A DNA stretch of 64,000 bases, taken from assembly GCF_000243335.1 (NCBI RefSeq), contig NZ_JH597773.1, positions 2,916,983-2,980,982 on the forward strand. Direction: 5' to 3'. Below the pieces are notes generated by a model. The model worked only from the letters and a program-made list of their open reading frames with translations. It made no database searches and had not been told where the DNA came from. The translations under genes and the position numbers were made by a program. This DNA comes from Leptonema illini DSM 21528 (GTDB taxonomy: Bacteria > Spirochaetota > Leptospiria > Leptospirales > Leptonemataceae). Each line of letters begins with the position of its first letter. Within the stretch, counting starts at the first letter, position 1. Of this stretch, positions 25,455 through 35,030 are shown piece after piece.

Positions 25455-28193
25455 CTACTGCGGCTTCGACAGCAGTTCGACAAGGCGCTGCGCCGATTGA
25501 TTCTGCGGATCAAGGGCGAAGACCTTTTCGATGAAATACTCAGCTCTCGCCATGTTACCGGCCCTGGAATGACAGTAGGCCAGGTTGAGCAGATTCTTCA
25601 ACTGACCGGGCTCACGCAGATACACACGTTCTCCGAGGTCGATGGCTCGACTGTACTGACGCTTCTTGCGATACGCGTAAGCAAGCAAATAGAGGATCTC
25701 AAGGTTGGCCGGATTCGCTTCAATATATGACTCGCCGTATTTCAGGACCATATCGTATTCTTCGCGCTTCAGATGATAATTGATCAGCTCTGAAAGCGCC
25801 TTGCGATGCGTCGGCTCGATCTGCAAGACCGACAGGTAACTGTCGAGCATTCCCTGTGTATCGTCGGCCTCTTGAGCCTTTCGTGCAGAATCGAGAAGAG
25901 AGACGATGCGATGTCGCGACTCCTGATCGACGGCAGGTCGGTAGGTAATACGAAGAAGCGAGAGGTCATCGGTGAGCTCTCCCATTCCGTTTACCTCTTC
26001 GTAAATGGCATCGAGGTCGCCCTTGCACTTCTCGACGGTTCTAAGGAAAAGCGTCTCGTCTTCATTCATGGCAAGCGAATCCGCCGCATCGAAGCGGATA
26101 TCGTCCTTCCCATCGGAGCCGAAGAAGAGCATATCGCCCGCTCGCATCTGCATCGTTTGAATGGCAAGCACGTCGTCGGGATCATCGACGCCCAGCCGTT
26201 TCAGCCTGGTCTCGGTTTCGATGAAGCTTGCCTTTCCTTTGCGATAGAGAACGCCAAACGGATGCTCGGCGTTGATGTAGTACACCATACCCGTCGCATC
26301 TTCAACAAGACCGATAACGATCGAGGCTCCCATCGCTCCGTTGAACGACTCAAAGATCTTGCGCAGCTCCATAAACGTGTTCTTCAGCCAGCGCTCCGGA
26401 TAATAATCCTTGAACACGAAGGCCGACACCGTTCGTTCGAGAATCGAACCGAATACCGATCCGATGACCAGGGCGCCACCGGCTCCCTGGATCGACTTGC
26501 CCATTGCATCGGCGTTCATAAAGACGGTGTAATCCCGCTCTTTCAGTCGGATGGACCGGGCGATGCAGAGGTCTCCGCCGATTTCGCCCTCCCATTTACG
26601 AAAGACGAACTGCTTCTTCTGTTTGATTAAGAAATCGATGTCGACGGTTTCGCTTTCGGTGTGATTGGCGCCGAGCGGCTTGAGCAGCAGAGAGGTGAGG
26701 TAATAGTCGCCGTCCTGTCTTGTTTTCAGATCCTGAACCGTCGCAAGGGTATTTTCCAGTTCCTGTGTGCGCTCGCTCACTCGCTGCTCAAGGTTCGCCG
26801 CATATTCCTGTAGCTTCAGATTACTGCGCCGGATGTTGCGCAACATCTTGTTAAAGCTCTTTGCGATATAGCCGATCTCATCGTTGAACGATCGCCTGAT
26901 ATGCGTATCGAGCTTACCTGCATTCACCTCGGTGATCGCCTCATGCAGCGACTCCAGCGGATCCATGATGTTCATACGCAAAAATACGATAACCGTCGCC
27001 GCCATGATAAGCGATACGGCGCCGGCAATGATGTAAATATTCACGCGAAGACGCTCCACCTGAGCAAGAGCATCGTCTTCGTAAGCTCCGCAGGCGACGA
27101 CCCAGGTGGCCGGCAATGACGGATGCTCGAAGGTCTTCATATAGACGACTTTGTAGCGCGGTTTCTTTTCTCCCGGGTTCTTCCATGCGTAGCGATAATG
27201 CCCCTCTTTACGTAATATTATGTTACGAACGACTCGTATACCGTCGTACTCGGAGTTGTCGAGGTCCTGATCTTCCTGATACGGGTGCACGTCGGCGATC
27301 AATCCGCGCGGAGGTTTGTGTTCTTCCGTTACGTCAGCCGTGATGAGTTTCAGATTCGCTTCGCCGTTTCGTCCGTATTTTTCAGTGTACCGTTCCAGCG
27401 CCTCGCCCTTCAGGCTTGTGCCGGCAAAGTGCGTATCATAGCGGTGCATGATGGATTCGCGCGTATAATCGTCGGGGTATTTGGTTCCGGGGATCAACCA
27501 GCCGGGCGTGTACATTCGGAGCGCATATACATAGCCGTCGGTGCCGATCTTGATGGAGCTTCCCGATAAATCCCGTATGATGCGAATCTGAAAGACGTCG
27601 CGAAACAAATTCTTGCGTTCCGGAGAAAGGTCGTAGTAGCCTGCGTACAGCTTTCGTACGAGCTCAGCGTCTTTAACGCGAAACCGGATGGCCTCCCCTT
27701 CTTCTTCTACTACTGCAATGATCCGTCGCCCCTTTCCTTCGCCCGTAAAGAATTCAAGTGGAGTCCCTTCTTTCTGCCGCCCCGATCGCAGATCTATGCC
27801 GTTCAGCGCTTTCGCGTCCAGAAGGCCGATCATCTTTCGAAACTGCGCTTCATTGTCTCCACCGCTGCGCGTACGCAACACGATTTCAGAGAGCGGACCC
27901 GCAATACGGTTGCGGATCTCATCAAGGGCTTTTTCGGTCGTGATTTCCTTGCGGTCGACGCGCTCGAAGGAGGCCGTGATCTCGTTATAGGCGTTCGTTG
28001 TCGTCATCTGCACCATGTATTCAAGTCGCTGCACGGCGGAGTCGCGCGTCGCCATGTACATGTATTCGACCAGGATTACGGTAAGGGTAAAAAAACCGAT
28101 GCTGAAGGTGGCCATCGCCTTGCGGCGAATGGAGATCCCCTGAACTAACGCCACCCCCTTGATCGTCCATCGCTTCAATTTCGTCAGGAACAT
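25455..28193 (-). CDS. Cache/HAMP SpoIIE-type serine phosphatase with TPR repeats
   Basis: A 912-aa membrane signalling protein. After a first helix (FSIGFFTLTVILVEYMYM, about 30-47) comes a large extracytoplasmic sensor of Cache type (about 50-370, including VYALRMYTPGWLIPG and WVVACGAYEDDALAQ). A second helix (IYIIAGAVSLIMAATVIVFL) leads to a HAMP domain and a coiled coil with EQRVSERTQELENTL. The PP2C/SpoIIE domain shows GGDLCIARS and a FGSDGKDD segment. The last 130 residues are TPR repeats. It probably dephosphorylates an anti-sigma-factor antagonist in response to a periplasmic ligand. No partner gene is adjacent. Confidence 0.88.
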   Translation of the reverse strand: MFLTKLKRWTIKGVALVQGISIRRKAMATFSIGFFTLTVILVEYMYMATRDSAVQRLEYMVQMTTTNAYNEITASFERVDRKEITTEKALDEIRNRIAGPLSEIVLRTRSGGDNEAQFRKMIGLLDAKALNGIDLRSGRQKEGTPLEFFTGEGKGRRIIAVVEEEGEAIRFRVKDAELVRKLYAGYYDLSPERKNLFRDVFQIRIIRDLSGSSIKIGTDGYVYALRMYTPGWLIPGTKYPDDYTRESIMHRYDTHFAGTSLKGEALERYTEKYGRNGEANLKLITADVTEEHKPPRGLIADVHPYQEDQDLDNSEYDGIRVVRNIILRKEGHYRYAWKNPGEKKPRYKVVYMKTFEHPSLPATWVVACGAYEDDALAQVERLRVNIYIIAGAVSLIMAATVIVFLRMNIMDPLESLHEAITEVNAGKLDTHIRRSFNDEIGYIAKSFNKMLRNIRRSNLKLQEYAANLEQRVSERTQELENTLATVQDLKTRQDGDYYLTSLLLKPLGANHTESETVDIDFLIKQKKQFVFRKWEGEIGGDLCIARSIRLKERDYTVFMNADAMGKSIQGAGGALVIGSVFGSILERTVSAFVFKDYYPERWLKNTFMELRKIFESFNGAMGASIVIGLVEDATGMVYYINAEHPFGVLYRKGKASFIETETRLKRLGVDDPDDVLAIQTMQMRAGDMLFFGSDGKDDIRFDAADSLAMNEDETLFLRTVEKCKGDLDAIYEEVNGMGELTDDLSLLRITYRPAVDQESRHRIVSLLDSARKAQEADDTQGMLDSYLSVLQIEPTHRKALSELINYHLKREEYDMVLKYGESYIEANPANLEILYLLAYAYRKKRQYSRAIDLGERVYLREPGQLKNLLNLAYCHSRAGNMARAEYFIEKVFALDPQNQSAQRLVELLSKPQ

Positions 28194-28214
28194 GAATTTT
28201 TCCGTTTTTCGCAG

Positions 28215-28242
28215 ACAATATAAACTACGTAGTTTTTATCAA
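28215..28242 (-). promoter_or_regulatory. Promoter with a 14-bp palindrome in its spacer
   Basis: On the minus strand, TTGATA (28242-28237), a 16-bp spacer and TATTGT (28220-28215). The perfect palindrome AAACTACGTAGTTT (28222-28235) fills the spacer. This fits a repressor operator for the SpoIIE-phosphatase gene starting at 28193. Confidence 0.5.
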
Positions 28243-28423
28243 TCTTTTTTATTTTCGGACCATCATACCTACCGTCGCATTCAAAAAAATCATAAAAGCG
28301 CTTTACGGAAGGGGCTACGAAACGGTCAAAACGTGTCTTTCACGATCTGGCCGACTGTATGCGCATCTGAACCTCGCTCAGATTTTGATCTTGACCCGAA
28401 AAACGCCGCCGCGAGCCTCGAAT

Positions 28424-29218
28424 ATGCCCTCAAAGCGCTATGCCCTTTTCGATCTCGACTACACGCTCATCCCGCAAGACACCTTGCTTCTTTTCTGCAA
28501 TTACATCCTGCGCCGACACCGCGCCCGCATCCTGTTCATTTTCGTCTTCGCTCCGATCCTGCCGCTTGTCGCCCTGAAGCTGGTCGGATCAAAAGGCCTC
28601 AAACGCTTCTTCCTCAGCTTCCTCTTCGGATTGCGTCGCGAATACATAGAGTCGGCCGCTCAGGATTTTGTGCGACGAAGCGTATTGCCGCGCATCTATC
28701 CTGAGATCCGCGCCGAGGTCGATCGTCACCGCAAAGAGGGACGCATCACCGTACTCAACACTGCCTCTCCATTTTTCTACGCGAAGTATATCGGTGAAGA
28801 ACTGGGCTTCGATCATGTATACGGAACTCCCGTCGTTCTGCCCGATCGTTTTCCGCTTATCGGCCGCATCGACGGCAAGAACAATAAGCGCTACGCGAAG
28901 ATCGAGCAGATGATGGATATTCTGCCGTCGGCCGTTCAGATTCTTCTGCGCACTACGCCGCCCCATAAACCCTCACGCCCGAACTATCCCGACGCAGCCG
29001 TGCTTGTGGACTCATGGTCGTACTCTGACAGCGATGCCGACCTGCCCATGCTTCGACTGACGGAACATGCGCGCCTTGTACATCCCGAGAAGCAATCGCT
29101 GATCGACGAAGGTCGCGCGAAAGGATGGACGGTCTTTCATCCGATCCGGCCGTATCACAGCCGCTCAGGTAAGATCTATCATTCGATAAAGCAACTGCTC
29201 GGTCTTTATCCGGATTGA
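28424..29218 (+). CDS. HAD-superfamily phosphatase (HAD-IB, SerB-like)
   Basis: A 264-aa enzyme using Asp10 as nucleophile: motif I is DLDYT (10-14), motif II is LNTASPF, the motif III lysine lies in GKNNKRYAK, and motif IV is YSDSDADLPML. Subfamily IB members dephosphorylate small molecules such as phosphoserine, or lysophospholipid-type substrates. Two hydrophobic stretches (ILFIFVFAPILPLVALKLV) suggest membrane association, as in lipid-linked members. ATG 28424 is preferred. A TTG at 28385 lies upstream in frame. Confidence 0.85.
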   Translation: MPSKRYALFDLDYTLIPQDTLLLFCNYILRRHRARILFIFVFAPILPLVALKLVGSKGLKRFFLSFLFGLRREYIESAAQDFVRRSVLPRIYPEIRAEVDRHRKEGRITVLNTASPFFYAKYIGEELGFDHVYGTPVVLPDRFPLIGRIDGKNNKRYAKIEQMMDILPSAVQILLRTTPPHKPSRPNYPDAAVLVDSWSYSDSDADLPMLRLTEHARLVHPEKQSLIDEGRAKGWTVFHPIRPYHSRSGKIYHSIKQLLGLYPD

Positions 29219-29270
29219 TTGCATTCAAAAAAAATAACGATCTGCATGGCCGCAGATTCAGGAAGAGTGT

Positions 29271-31733
29271 ATGAGAAAGATCCGTAAGATTGCAGCCGTC
29301 ATCGCGACGGCGCTCATCCTTGCCGTCGCATCGGGCTGGTGGCTTGCAAGTAGCCGCCTGCCTGAAATCGACGGAGCTATCCAGGCGCCTTTGAAATCGG
29401 AGGTCGTTATCCGACGTGATCGCTACGGCGTTCCTCATATCGAGGCGCGCACGGCGGAAGACGCCTACTTCGCCCTCGGCTTTACCGTCGCCCAGGATCG
29501 TCTGTTTCAGATGGAGCTACAGCGCCGCCTTGCACAGGGTGAGCTGGCCGAGATCCTCGGTCCATCTCTCGTGAAGATCGATCGCCAGTTCCGGACGTTC
29601 GGCTATAAGCGCATCGCCGAGAAGCAGTTGCTTGCCGAAGAACAATCGCCGGCCTCGCAGCGGGCGCTCGCGCTGCTTGACGCCTATTTAGCCGGCGTAA
29701 ATCATTTCATCGCCACACAGAAGTTACCCGTAGAATACACGTTGATCGGAGCCAATGCCCGGCCTTTCACGCGCATCGACGTCATGTCCATGATGGCCTA
29801 TATGTCGTTCTCGTTCGCTCACGGGCATACGACCGACTCGCTATTCAGTCTGCTGAAAGAGAAGTATCCTGACCGTAATCTGCGCGAGCTCTTCCCCGGC
29901 TACACGGGCGAACGACCGGTGACCATTATCGAGAATCAGGTGACGTATAACCCGGGTGGCAAAGCCCGTCCAGAAAGCCCTGTTCTTGCATCGCCGCTCA
30001 CATCTAAGTTATCGATACCGGACTCTCTATCGCTCGCCTCGCTTCTCTTCTCTGAAGATTCGCTCGATGCCCTGATTCCTTCGTTCCACGGAAGCAACTC
30101 CTGGGTGATCGCCCCGTCCAGATCGGCATCGGGGGCGGCTCTGCTTGCCAACGATCCGCATATCAGCCTTTCCAATCCCGCCGTCTGGTATGAGGCTCAT
30201 ATTAAATATGACGGCTTTGAGAACTACGGATATTATATTCCCATCTTTCCTTTTCCGCTGCTCGGTCATAATCGAGAGCGCGCCTGGGGATTAACGATGT
30301 TTGAGAACGACGACATCGATCTCTACCGTGAGACGTTTCACGCCGATGATCCGTCGCTTGTGATGTATCGCGGTCAGTATGTACCTGTGACGACGATTAA
30401 TGAAAAGATCAGAGTCAAAGGAGCGGCCGATGAAGAGTTAACCATACGCATAACGGCGCACGGTCCGATTATCAGCGATTACCTGAAAGGCTACGAAGGG
30501 CCTCCACTGGCTATGTGGTGGATCATCGATCAACAGCCGAATCCGATCATTCGCTTCACGCATGCCATGTTGCATGCCCGTTCGATGCAGGAATTCGAAT
30601 CCAGCCTTGCCCTGCTTGCCGCACCCGGGCTCAACATCTCCTATGCCGACAACGCCGGCAACATCGCCTGGTGGGCCGTCGGACGATTACCAATCCGCCC
30701 GCCGCACATCCACAGCCGTGAGGTGCTTGACGGAGCTTCAGGGCGCGACGAGATTACGGCCTTCTTACCCTTTGCCCTGAATCCTAAACTGATCAATCCG
30801 CCGTCGGGTATTATCGTCACGGCGAACAACAAGTCGACCTCTGCACCGGTCGGGCCGATTCGTGATCTTGAAGGATACTGGGCTCCGACCGATCGTGCGG
30901 CACGGTTAACGGAACTGCTTTCGGCTCGCGAGAAATGGGATCTTGAGTCGCTGAAAGCGGTGCAGACGGACGTACATGCACAGGCAGGCGCCGCATTTCA
31001 AGAGCAGATCAAGGCTCTTATCGACAGAGCGACGCTTGACGAAAAGCAGAGTCGTGCACTCGATGAGCTGCTGAATTGGGATCGCAACGCCCGTATCGAC
31101 TCTATCGGTGCGACGATCTATCACGTAACGCTCTATCACATACTGAAAGGCCTCGTCATGGACGAGCTGGGGCCGGAGCGATTCGAGGTCTATGCCGACT
31201 CGATGGACTACTGGTCGTTCTTGAAAAATGTCATCAGCAACGACGGCTCGGCTTATTGGGACGACGTGACGACGGAAAAGAAAGAAACGCGCAAAGAGAT
31301 CGTACAGACCGCCTTTATCGCCGCCGTCGATGAACTCACGGATCGCATGGGCGGCATCGACTCCTGGCGATGGGGCGAGCTGCATCAGATCGTCTACAAA
31401 CATCCGCTCGGGTCAAAGAAGCCGTTGAACCTGATCTTTAATATCGGTCCTCATCCGGCGCCGGCCGAGGCTCATTTTGTGAACCGAATGAAATCGAGTT
31501 TCGGCAAGCATGATTACGTCGTCAGCTCCACGCCATCGACGCGAAGGCTGATCGATTTTTCGAATCCCGAAGAGGCCGTTTCCATTCTGCCTTCGGGAAA
31601 CTCGGGTAACTTCATGAGCCCGTACTTCGACGATCAGGTACAGGACTTCTTGCGAGGCGACTATCGTCCAATGATCCTGAACGTAGAGAAGGCAAAAGAA
31701 GAGATGCGCCATACGCTGACGCTTCGCCCCTGA
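29271..31733 (+). CDS. Penicillin acylase family (Ntn hydrolase) amidase
   Basis: An 820-aa Ntn-hydrolase precursor. A membrane anchor or signal (residues 8-27) is followed by an alpha-chain segment (RRDRYGVPHIEA...). The self-cleavage site GSNSW has S275 as the predicted new N-terminal nucleophile, and the beta-chain begins SNSWVIAPSRSASGAALLANDPH. Downstream GLTMFENDDIDLY and NPPSGIIVTANNK are family-typical. Such enzymes hydrolyse amide bonds of penicillins or of acyl-homoserine lactones and other N-acyl compounds. The substrate here is unknown. It converges on the DUF1501 gene with 7 bp between stops. Confidence 0.92.
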   Translation: MRKIRKIAAVIATALILAVASGWWLASSRLPEIDGAIQAPLKSEVVIRRDRYGVPHIEARTAEDAYFALGFTVAQDRLFQMELQRRLAQGELAEILGPSLVKIDRQFRTFGYKRIAEKQLLAEEQSPASQRALALLDAYLAGVNHFIATQKLPVEYTLIGANARPFTRIDVMSMMAYMSFSFAHGHTTDSLFSLLKEKYPDRNLRELFPGYTGERPVTIIENQVTYNPGGKARPESPVLASPLTSKLSIPDSLSLASLLFSEDSLDALIPSFHGSNSWVIAPSRSASGAALLANDPHISLSNPAVWYEAHIKYDGFENYGYYIPIFPFPLLGHNRERAWGLTMFENDDIDLYRETFHADDPSLVMYRGQYVPVTTINEKIRVKGAADEELTIRITAHGPIISDYLKGYEGPPLAMWWIIDQQPNPIIRFTHAMLHARSMQEFESSLALLAAPGLNISYADNAGNIAWWAVGRLPIRPPHIHSREVLDGASGRDEITAFLPFALNPKLINPPSGIIVTANNKSTSAPVGPIRDLEGYWAPTDRAARLTELLSAREKWDLESLKAVQTDVHAQAGAAFQEQIKALIDRATLDEKQSRALDELLNWDRNARIDSIGATIYHVTLYHILKGLVMDELGPERFEVYADSMDYWSFLKNVISNDGSAYWDDVTTEKKETRKEIVQTAFIAAVDELTDRMGGIDSWRWGELHQIVYKHPLGSKKPLNLIFNIGPHPAPAEAHFVNRMKSSFGKHDYVVSSTPSTRRLIDFSNPEEAVSILPSGNSGNFMSPYFDDQVQDFLRGDYRPMILNVEKAKEEMRHTLTLRP

Positions 31734-31740
31734 TCGTACC

Positions 31741-33033
31741 TCAGAACAGTGCCTGAACGGGCTTTGCCTTCGACACGAGTTGAAACGGCCGTCCAAACGA
31801 TGTCGTAAGGACGGCGTCGCCTTTCAGACCGGCCGCAGCATAGATCGTCGCCATCTGCTCGGGAACGGAGACGGCGTCCTTGACCGGACGCTCGCCTTTT
31901 TCATCGGTCTGTCCGATCACGCGTCCGCGCCCCAGCGATCCGCCGCCGATCAGCGTCGTCCACACTTTCGGATAATGATCGCGTCCATCCCCGTTAGACG
32001 AAACATCGGGTGTGCGACCGAATTCGCTCGATAAAACGAAAAGCGTCTGCTTCAGAAGGCCCGACGAATCCATATCGGCGAGAAACGTTGCAAGTGCGGG
32101 ATCAAGCTCCGAGGCGATCTTAGCGATGCGATCGCGGTTATTATCATGCGTATCCCATCCGCCGATGCTGATTTCGATGAAGGGGACTTCGACGGCAGCA
32201 AGTCGACGGGCGAGCAGAAGCGCCTTGCCGGTCATCGTTTCACCGTAACGCTTGCGCACCGCTTCGGGCTCGCTCTGCAGCTCAAACACCGACAGACGAT
32301 CGGAATTCATAAAATCAAGGGCCGATTTCTGTAGCTGCTCGTAGACCGCAACATTGGCTCCCTGGACTCGTGCAGAAAAATCCCCGTTGATCAGATCAAG
32401 CAGCATCTCGCGACGCATCATGCGGGCCGAATCGACCGATCCCCATGCCGGTTTCAGATTCGACACCGGCCGATCAAGGTTCGAAACGTGAAAGGAAGCG
32501 AAGCGGTTGCCGAGAAATCCGCCCTCGCCGACCAATCCGCCTTTGCCGCCGATCGTAATATGCTCGGGAAAGTAAGTTCCCTTACTCTGCTTCGCGAAGG
32601 CGATCACGGCGCCAAACGAAGGGATGTCGTTGAAACCGGCGATGCGCTTGTGCGACGTATGCAGAAGATGCTGGGCCCCGTCATGGTCGCCGACATCAGA
32701 GTTAACCGTTCGGATTAGATTAACGCGATGCAGCTCCCTTGCCGTTCGTGCGAAGGGCTCGCCGACGCTGACGCCCGGAATGCTTGACGGAACCGAACGA
32801 AACATCGACGTCTTTTTCGGATCAAAGGTATCGACGTGACTCATGCCTCCCATCATGTTCAGAAAGACGACGGATTTGACGCCGCCCGGCAGCGTTAGCT
32901 GATCGGCACTGTTTCCTTCGGCCTGCAGAGGATGGATCTTCGTCCCGAAGAGGGCGGCCATAGCGGCCCCTCCCCTTACAAGGAAGTCTCTTCGTGATAA
33001 CCCTTTATGTGATGAATCGTTGCTGCGTTTCAT
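31741..33033 (-). CDS. DUF1501 protein with Tat signal
   Basis: A 430-aa protein of the DUF1501 (sulfatase-like/alkaline-phosphatase-like fold) family. A twin-arginine signal, SRRDFLVRGGAAMAALFG, lies near the N-terminus. Core motifs GGMSHVDTFDPK, DHDGAQHLLHTSHKR, GGWDTHDNN and SSEFGRTPD (metal-binding candidates) match the family. The start at 33033 follows AAAGG by 7 nt; the longer frame would run through the upstream gene. The gene follows the DUF1549 gene by 19 nt. This pair is a hallmark of Planctomycetes and related bacteria. The function is unproven. Confidence 0.88.
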   Translation of the reverse strand: MKRSNDSSHKGLSRRDFLVRGGAAMAALFGTKIHPLQAEGNSADQLTLPGGVKSVVFLNMMGGMSHVDTFDPKKTSMFRSVPSSIPGVSVGEPFARTARELHRVNLIRTVNSDVGDHDGAQHLLHTSHKRIAGFNDIPSFGAVIAFAKQSKGTYFPEHITIGGKGGLVGEGGFLGNRFASFHVSNLDRPVSNLKPAWGSVDSARMMRREMLLDLINGDFSARVQGANVAVYEQLQKSALDFMNSDRLSVFELQSEPEAVRKRYGETMTGKALLLARRLAAVEVPFIEISIGGWDTHDNNRDRIAKIASELDPALATFLADMDSSGLLKQTLFVLSSEFGRTPDVSSNGDGRDHYPKVWTTLIGGGSLGRGRVIGQTDEKGERPVKDAVSVPEQMATIYAAAGLKGDAVLTTSFGRPFQLVSKAKPVQALF

Positions 33034-33052
33034 AATGATACCTTTACGAGAA

Positions 33053-34828
33053 TCAATAGATGTGGATGAATTCACGGCTCTGCAAGATGCTCCAGACAAG
33101 ATCCTGTACCTGATCTCGCTGGAAGCCTCCCTGCGCCTCGAAGCGGCTCGAAAAAACGCGCTGCAAGCCCGCCTTCTCTTTCTCGGACGGATGCCGCGAG
33201 AGCAGACTGACATAGATCGTGTCAAAGAGATCATCCATGCGTTTCGTGCGCTCGAATTCCTGTAAGATGAAGGAATTCTTATTCGGGTCGCCGTATTCCC
33301 GCCAGATGCGCGACGTCAGCTGCCCGTTCATGAGCGCCAGCACCTGATCGATGTCGGGACGTATCTCGTCATCGTCGACGTCTTCGCGTCGTCCCGCTCC
33401 GAAGATCGAAAGAAACGTCGAGCTATGCACAGGCTTCGGCACCTCGCAGGCGTTTGTGAATCCGGCTTTATTGTCTTTTACCGCCTGTTTCAGAGCGCCC
33501 TGTCCCGTCAGATCAAGCGAGGTCGTAGCGCTGCGCTCCCAGACGTGCGGCACCGAGGCGTTATTCGTGCCGCGCAGCATCGAATTGAAAAGCTGGGCAT
33601 AGTCCATGCGCGAAGGCGGAAAGCTCGCAAGGGCGCTTTCATCGCCGTTAACCGATTCTCCGGGAGCCGGGGCACGGCGCCTGTAGGCGTCCGATGTGAC
33701 GATATACAGGATCAGGTCCTTGATACGATAGTCCTTCTCGACGAACACGGCATCCAGATGATCGAGAATCTCAGGAGACCGTATCTTCGTTTCAGGTCCC
33801 CAGTCGTCCAGCGGGGTAAAGAAGCTCCATCCCATCAGACGCGTCCGGATACGATTGATGATGACCTTGCGAAAGCGGTCGTTCGTTTTCGCCGTCAGCC
33901 ACTTTGCAAGCACCTCGCGACGATCCGCTCCCGCTTCTATGATGGCCGGCTTTCCGTCAGGATAGACGGGCTTCACAAGGTCGCCGCCCGGGCTGTCGTC
34001 GGTGTGTGGAAAGCGCAGGCCGAGCTCGGGCAGAACGTCGATCTGTGCGAAAGGCAGCTCGTTCTGTTCGCGCAGCTTTTTGCGCTGCGCGTCGCTCAGC
34101 TTATCCCAGTTCATCAGCGCACGCAGACGACGCATCTCGTCTTCGTATTTCTTGCGCGCGTCGACGGGCAGGTCTTCGCGACGATTCCAGGGAATCTCAT
34201 CGAGCTTGTTTTTGCGCACGAAGGTCTGGCTGAAAAACGACGCCAGTCCGTAAAAATCGCGACGCTTGTAATTCGGATCTGTCGGATGGTCATGGCAACG
34301 AGCACACGATAGGCGGCGACCGTAAAAGACGCGCGAAACGTATTCGGCGGCCTCAAGCGGATCGGCGTTATCCCTGAGATAAAAAAGCCCGGCCGCGTTC
34401 TGATCGACAGGGCCTTTTGCTGTAATCAGATCACGCACCATCTGTCGATACGAACGATTTTCGTGAAGGGACTTTGCAAGCCATGCCTGATAGGCGTCAT
34501 ACGGAGCGTCACGCTGATCGCTTCGCGCACGCAGCATGCTGCCCAGTACGCCCGACCAGTAATGGGCGTAGTCGGCGTCGCGTAAAAAGCGAGCTGCAAA
34601 CAGTTCGTTTCTTGTATCGGGATTGGCGGATTCGAAGGCGCGCACCTCTTCAGCGGTCGGAATCACGCCGCGAATCTGCAACGACATGCGCCGCAGAAGA
34701 ACGCCCGGCGGCGCGTTCTCGGCAAAGTTAGAGTGCTTTCTGTAAACGTCATCAAGCGGATGCGCCGACAGAGACGGCGGTAGTAACGCTATCGTTATGA
34801 GCAGACAGGCCAGGGCACGATGTTTCAT
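33053..34828 (-). CDS. DUF1549/DUF1553 protein with CxxCH motif
   Basis: A 591-aa exported protein (signal ALACLLITIALLPPSLSA). The N-terminal DUF1549 region includes LSCARCHDHPTDP, giving a CARCH motif at 175-179 that could bind c-type haem. DUF1553 covers the C-terminal half (RAPAPGESVNGDE, NACEVPKPVHSSTFLSIFG, RHPSEKEKAGLQRVF). The ccm cluster in this window is consistent with haem attachment. Planctomycete members are called PSCyt-type. The gene precedes DUF1501 in the same operon. A structured leader lies upstream. Confidence 0.88.
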   Translation of the reverse strand: MKHRALACLLITIALLPPSLSAHPLDDVYRKHSNFAENAPPGVLLRRMSLQIRGVIPTAEEVRAFESANPDTRNELFAARFLRDADYAHYWSGVLGSMLRARSDQRDAPYDAYQAWLAKSLHENRSYRQMVRDLITAKGPVDQNAAGLFYLRDNADPLEAAEYVSRVFYGRRLSCARCHDHPTDPNYKRRDFYGLASFFSQTFVRKNKLDEIPWNRREDLPVDARKKYEDEMRRLRALMNWDKLSDAQRKKLREQNELPFAQIDVLPELGLRFPHTDDSPGGDLVKPVYPDGKPAIIEAGADRREVLAKWLTAKTNDRFRKVIINRIRTRLMGWSFFTPLDDWGPETKIRSPEILDHLDAVFVEKDYRIKDLILYIVTSDAYRRRAPAPGESVNGDESALASFPPSRMDYAQLFNSMLRGTNNASVPHVWERSATTSLDLTGQGALKQAVKDNKAGFTNACEVPKPVHSSTFLSIFGAGRREDVDDDEIRPDIDQVLALMNGQLTSRIWREYGDPNKNSFILQEFERTKRMDDLFDTIYVSLLSRHPSEKEKAGLQRVFSSRFEAQGGFQRDQVQDLVWSILQSREFIHIY

Positions 34829-34849
34829 AGCTATTCAGATAGACGGAGC

Positions 34850-34895
34850 AAAGGCCGGTCCGTCGTGCTTTTTTTTGCGGATACGGCCGGCCTTT
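34850..34895 (-). other. Long hairpin upstream of the DUF1549-DUF1501 operon
   Basis: AAAGGCCGG pairs with CCGGCCTTT (34850-34858 with 34887-34895). The stem extends through CCGT/ACGG across one bulged A, for about 13 bp in total. The loop holds eight consecutive A residues on the minus strand. It ends 22 bp before the start codon and is not followed by a T-run. It may be a 5' UTR structure or an operator. Confidence 0.4.
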
Positions 34896-34992
34896 TCAGA
34901 AGCAAGCGAAGCGTTATTTTTCAGCTCATAGGGGACCACCGCAAAGGCGCGACCATTTCAAGCAATACTCCCATAAATTTCAATATTCATAC

Positions 34993-35021
34993 TTGACAGA
35001 AGCCATCCCCGGCTCTAATCC
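34993..35021 (+). promoter_or_regulatory. Sigma-70-type promoter of the lipoprotein gene
   Basis: TTGACA (34993-34998), a 17-bp spacer and TAATCC (35016-35021). The predicted start at about 35028 leaves a leader of about 3 nt before the ATG at 35031, so the message may be leaderless. No ribosome-binding site is visible. Confidence 0.5.
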
Positions 35022-35030
35022 AGATTGATC

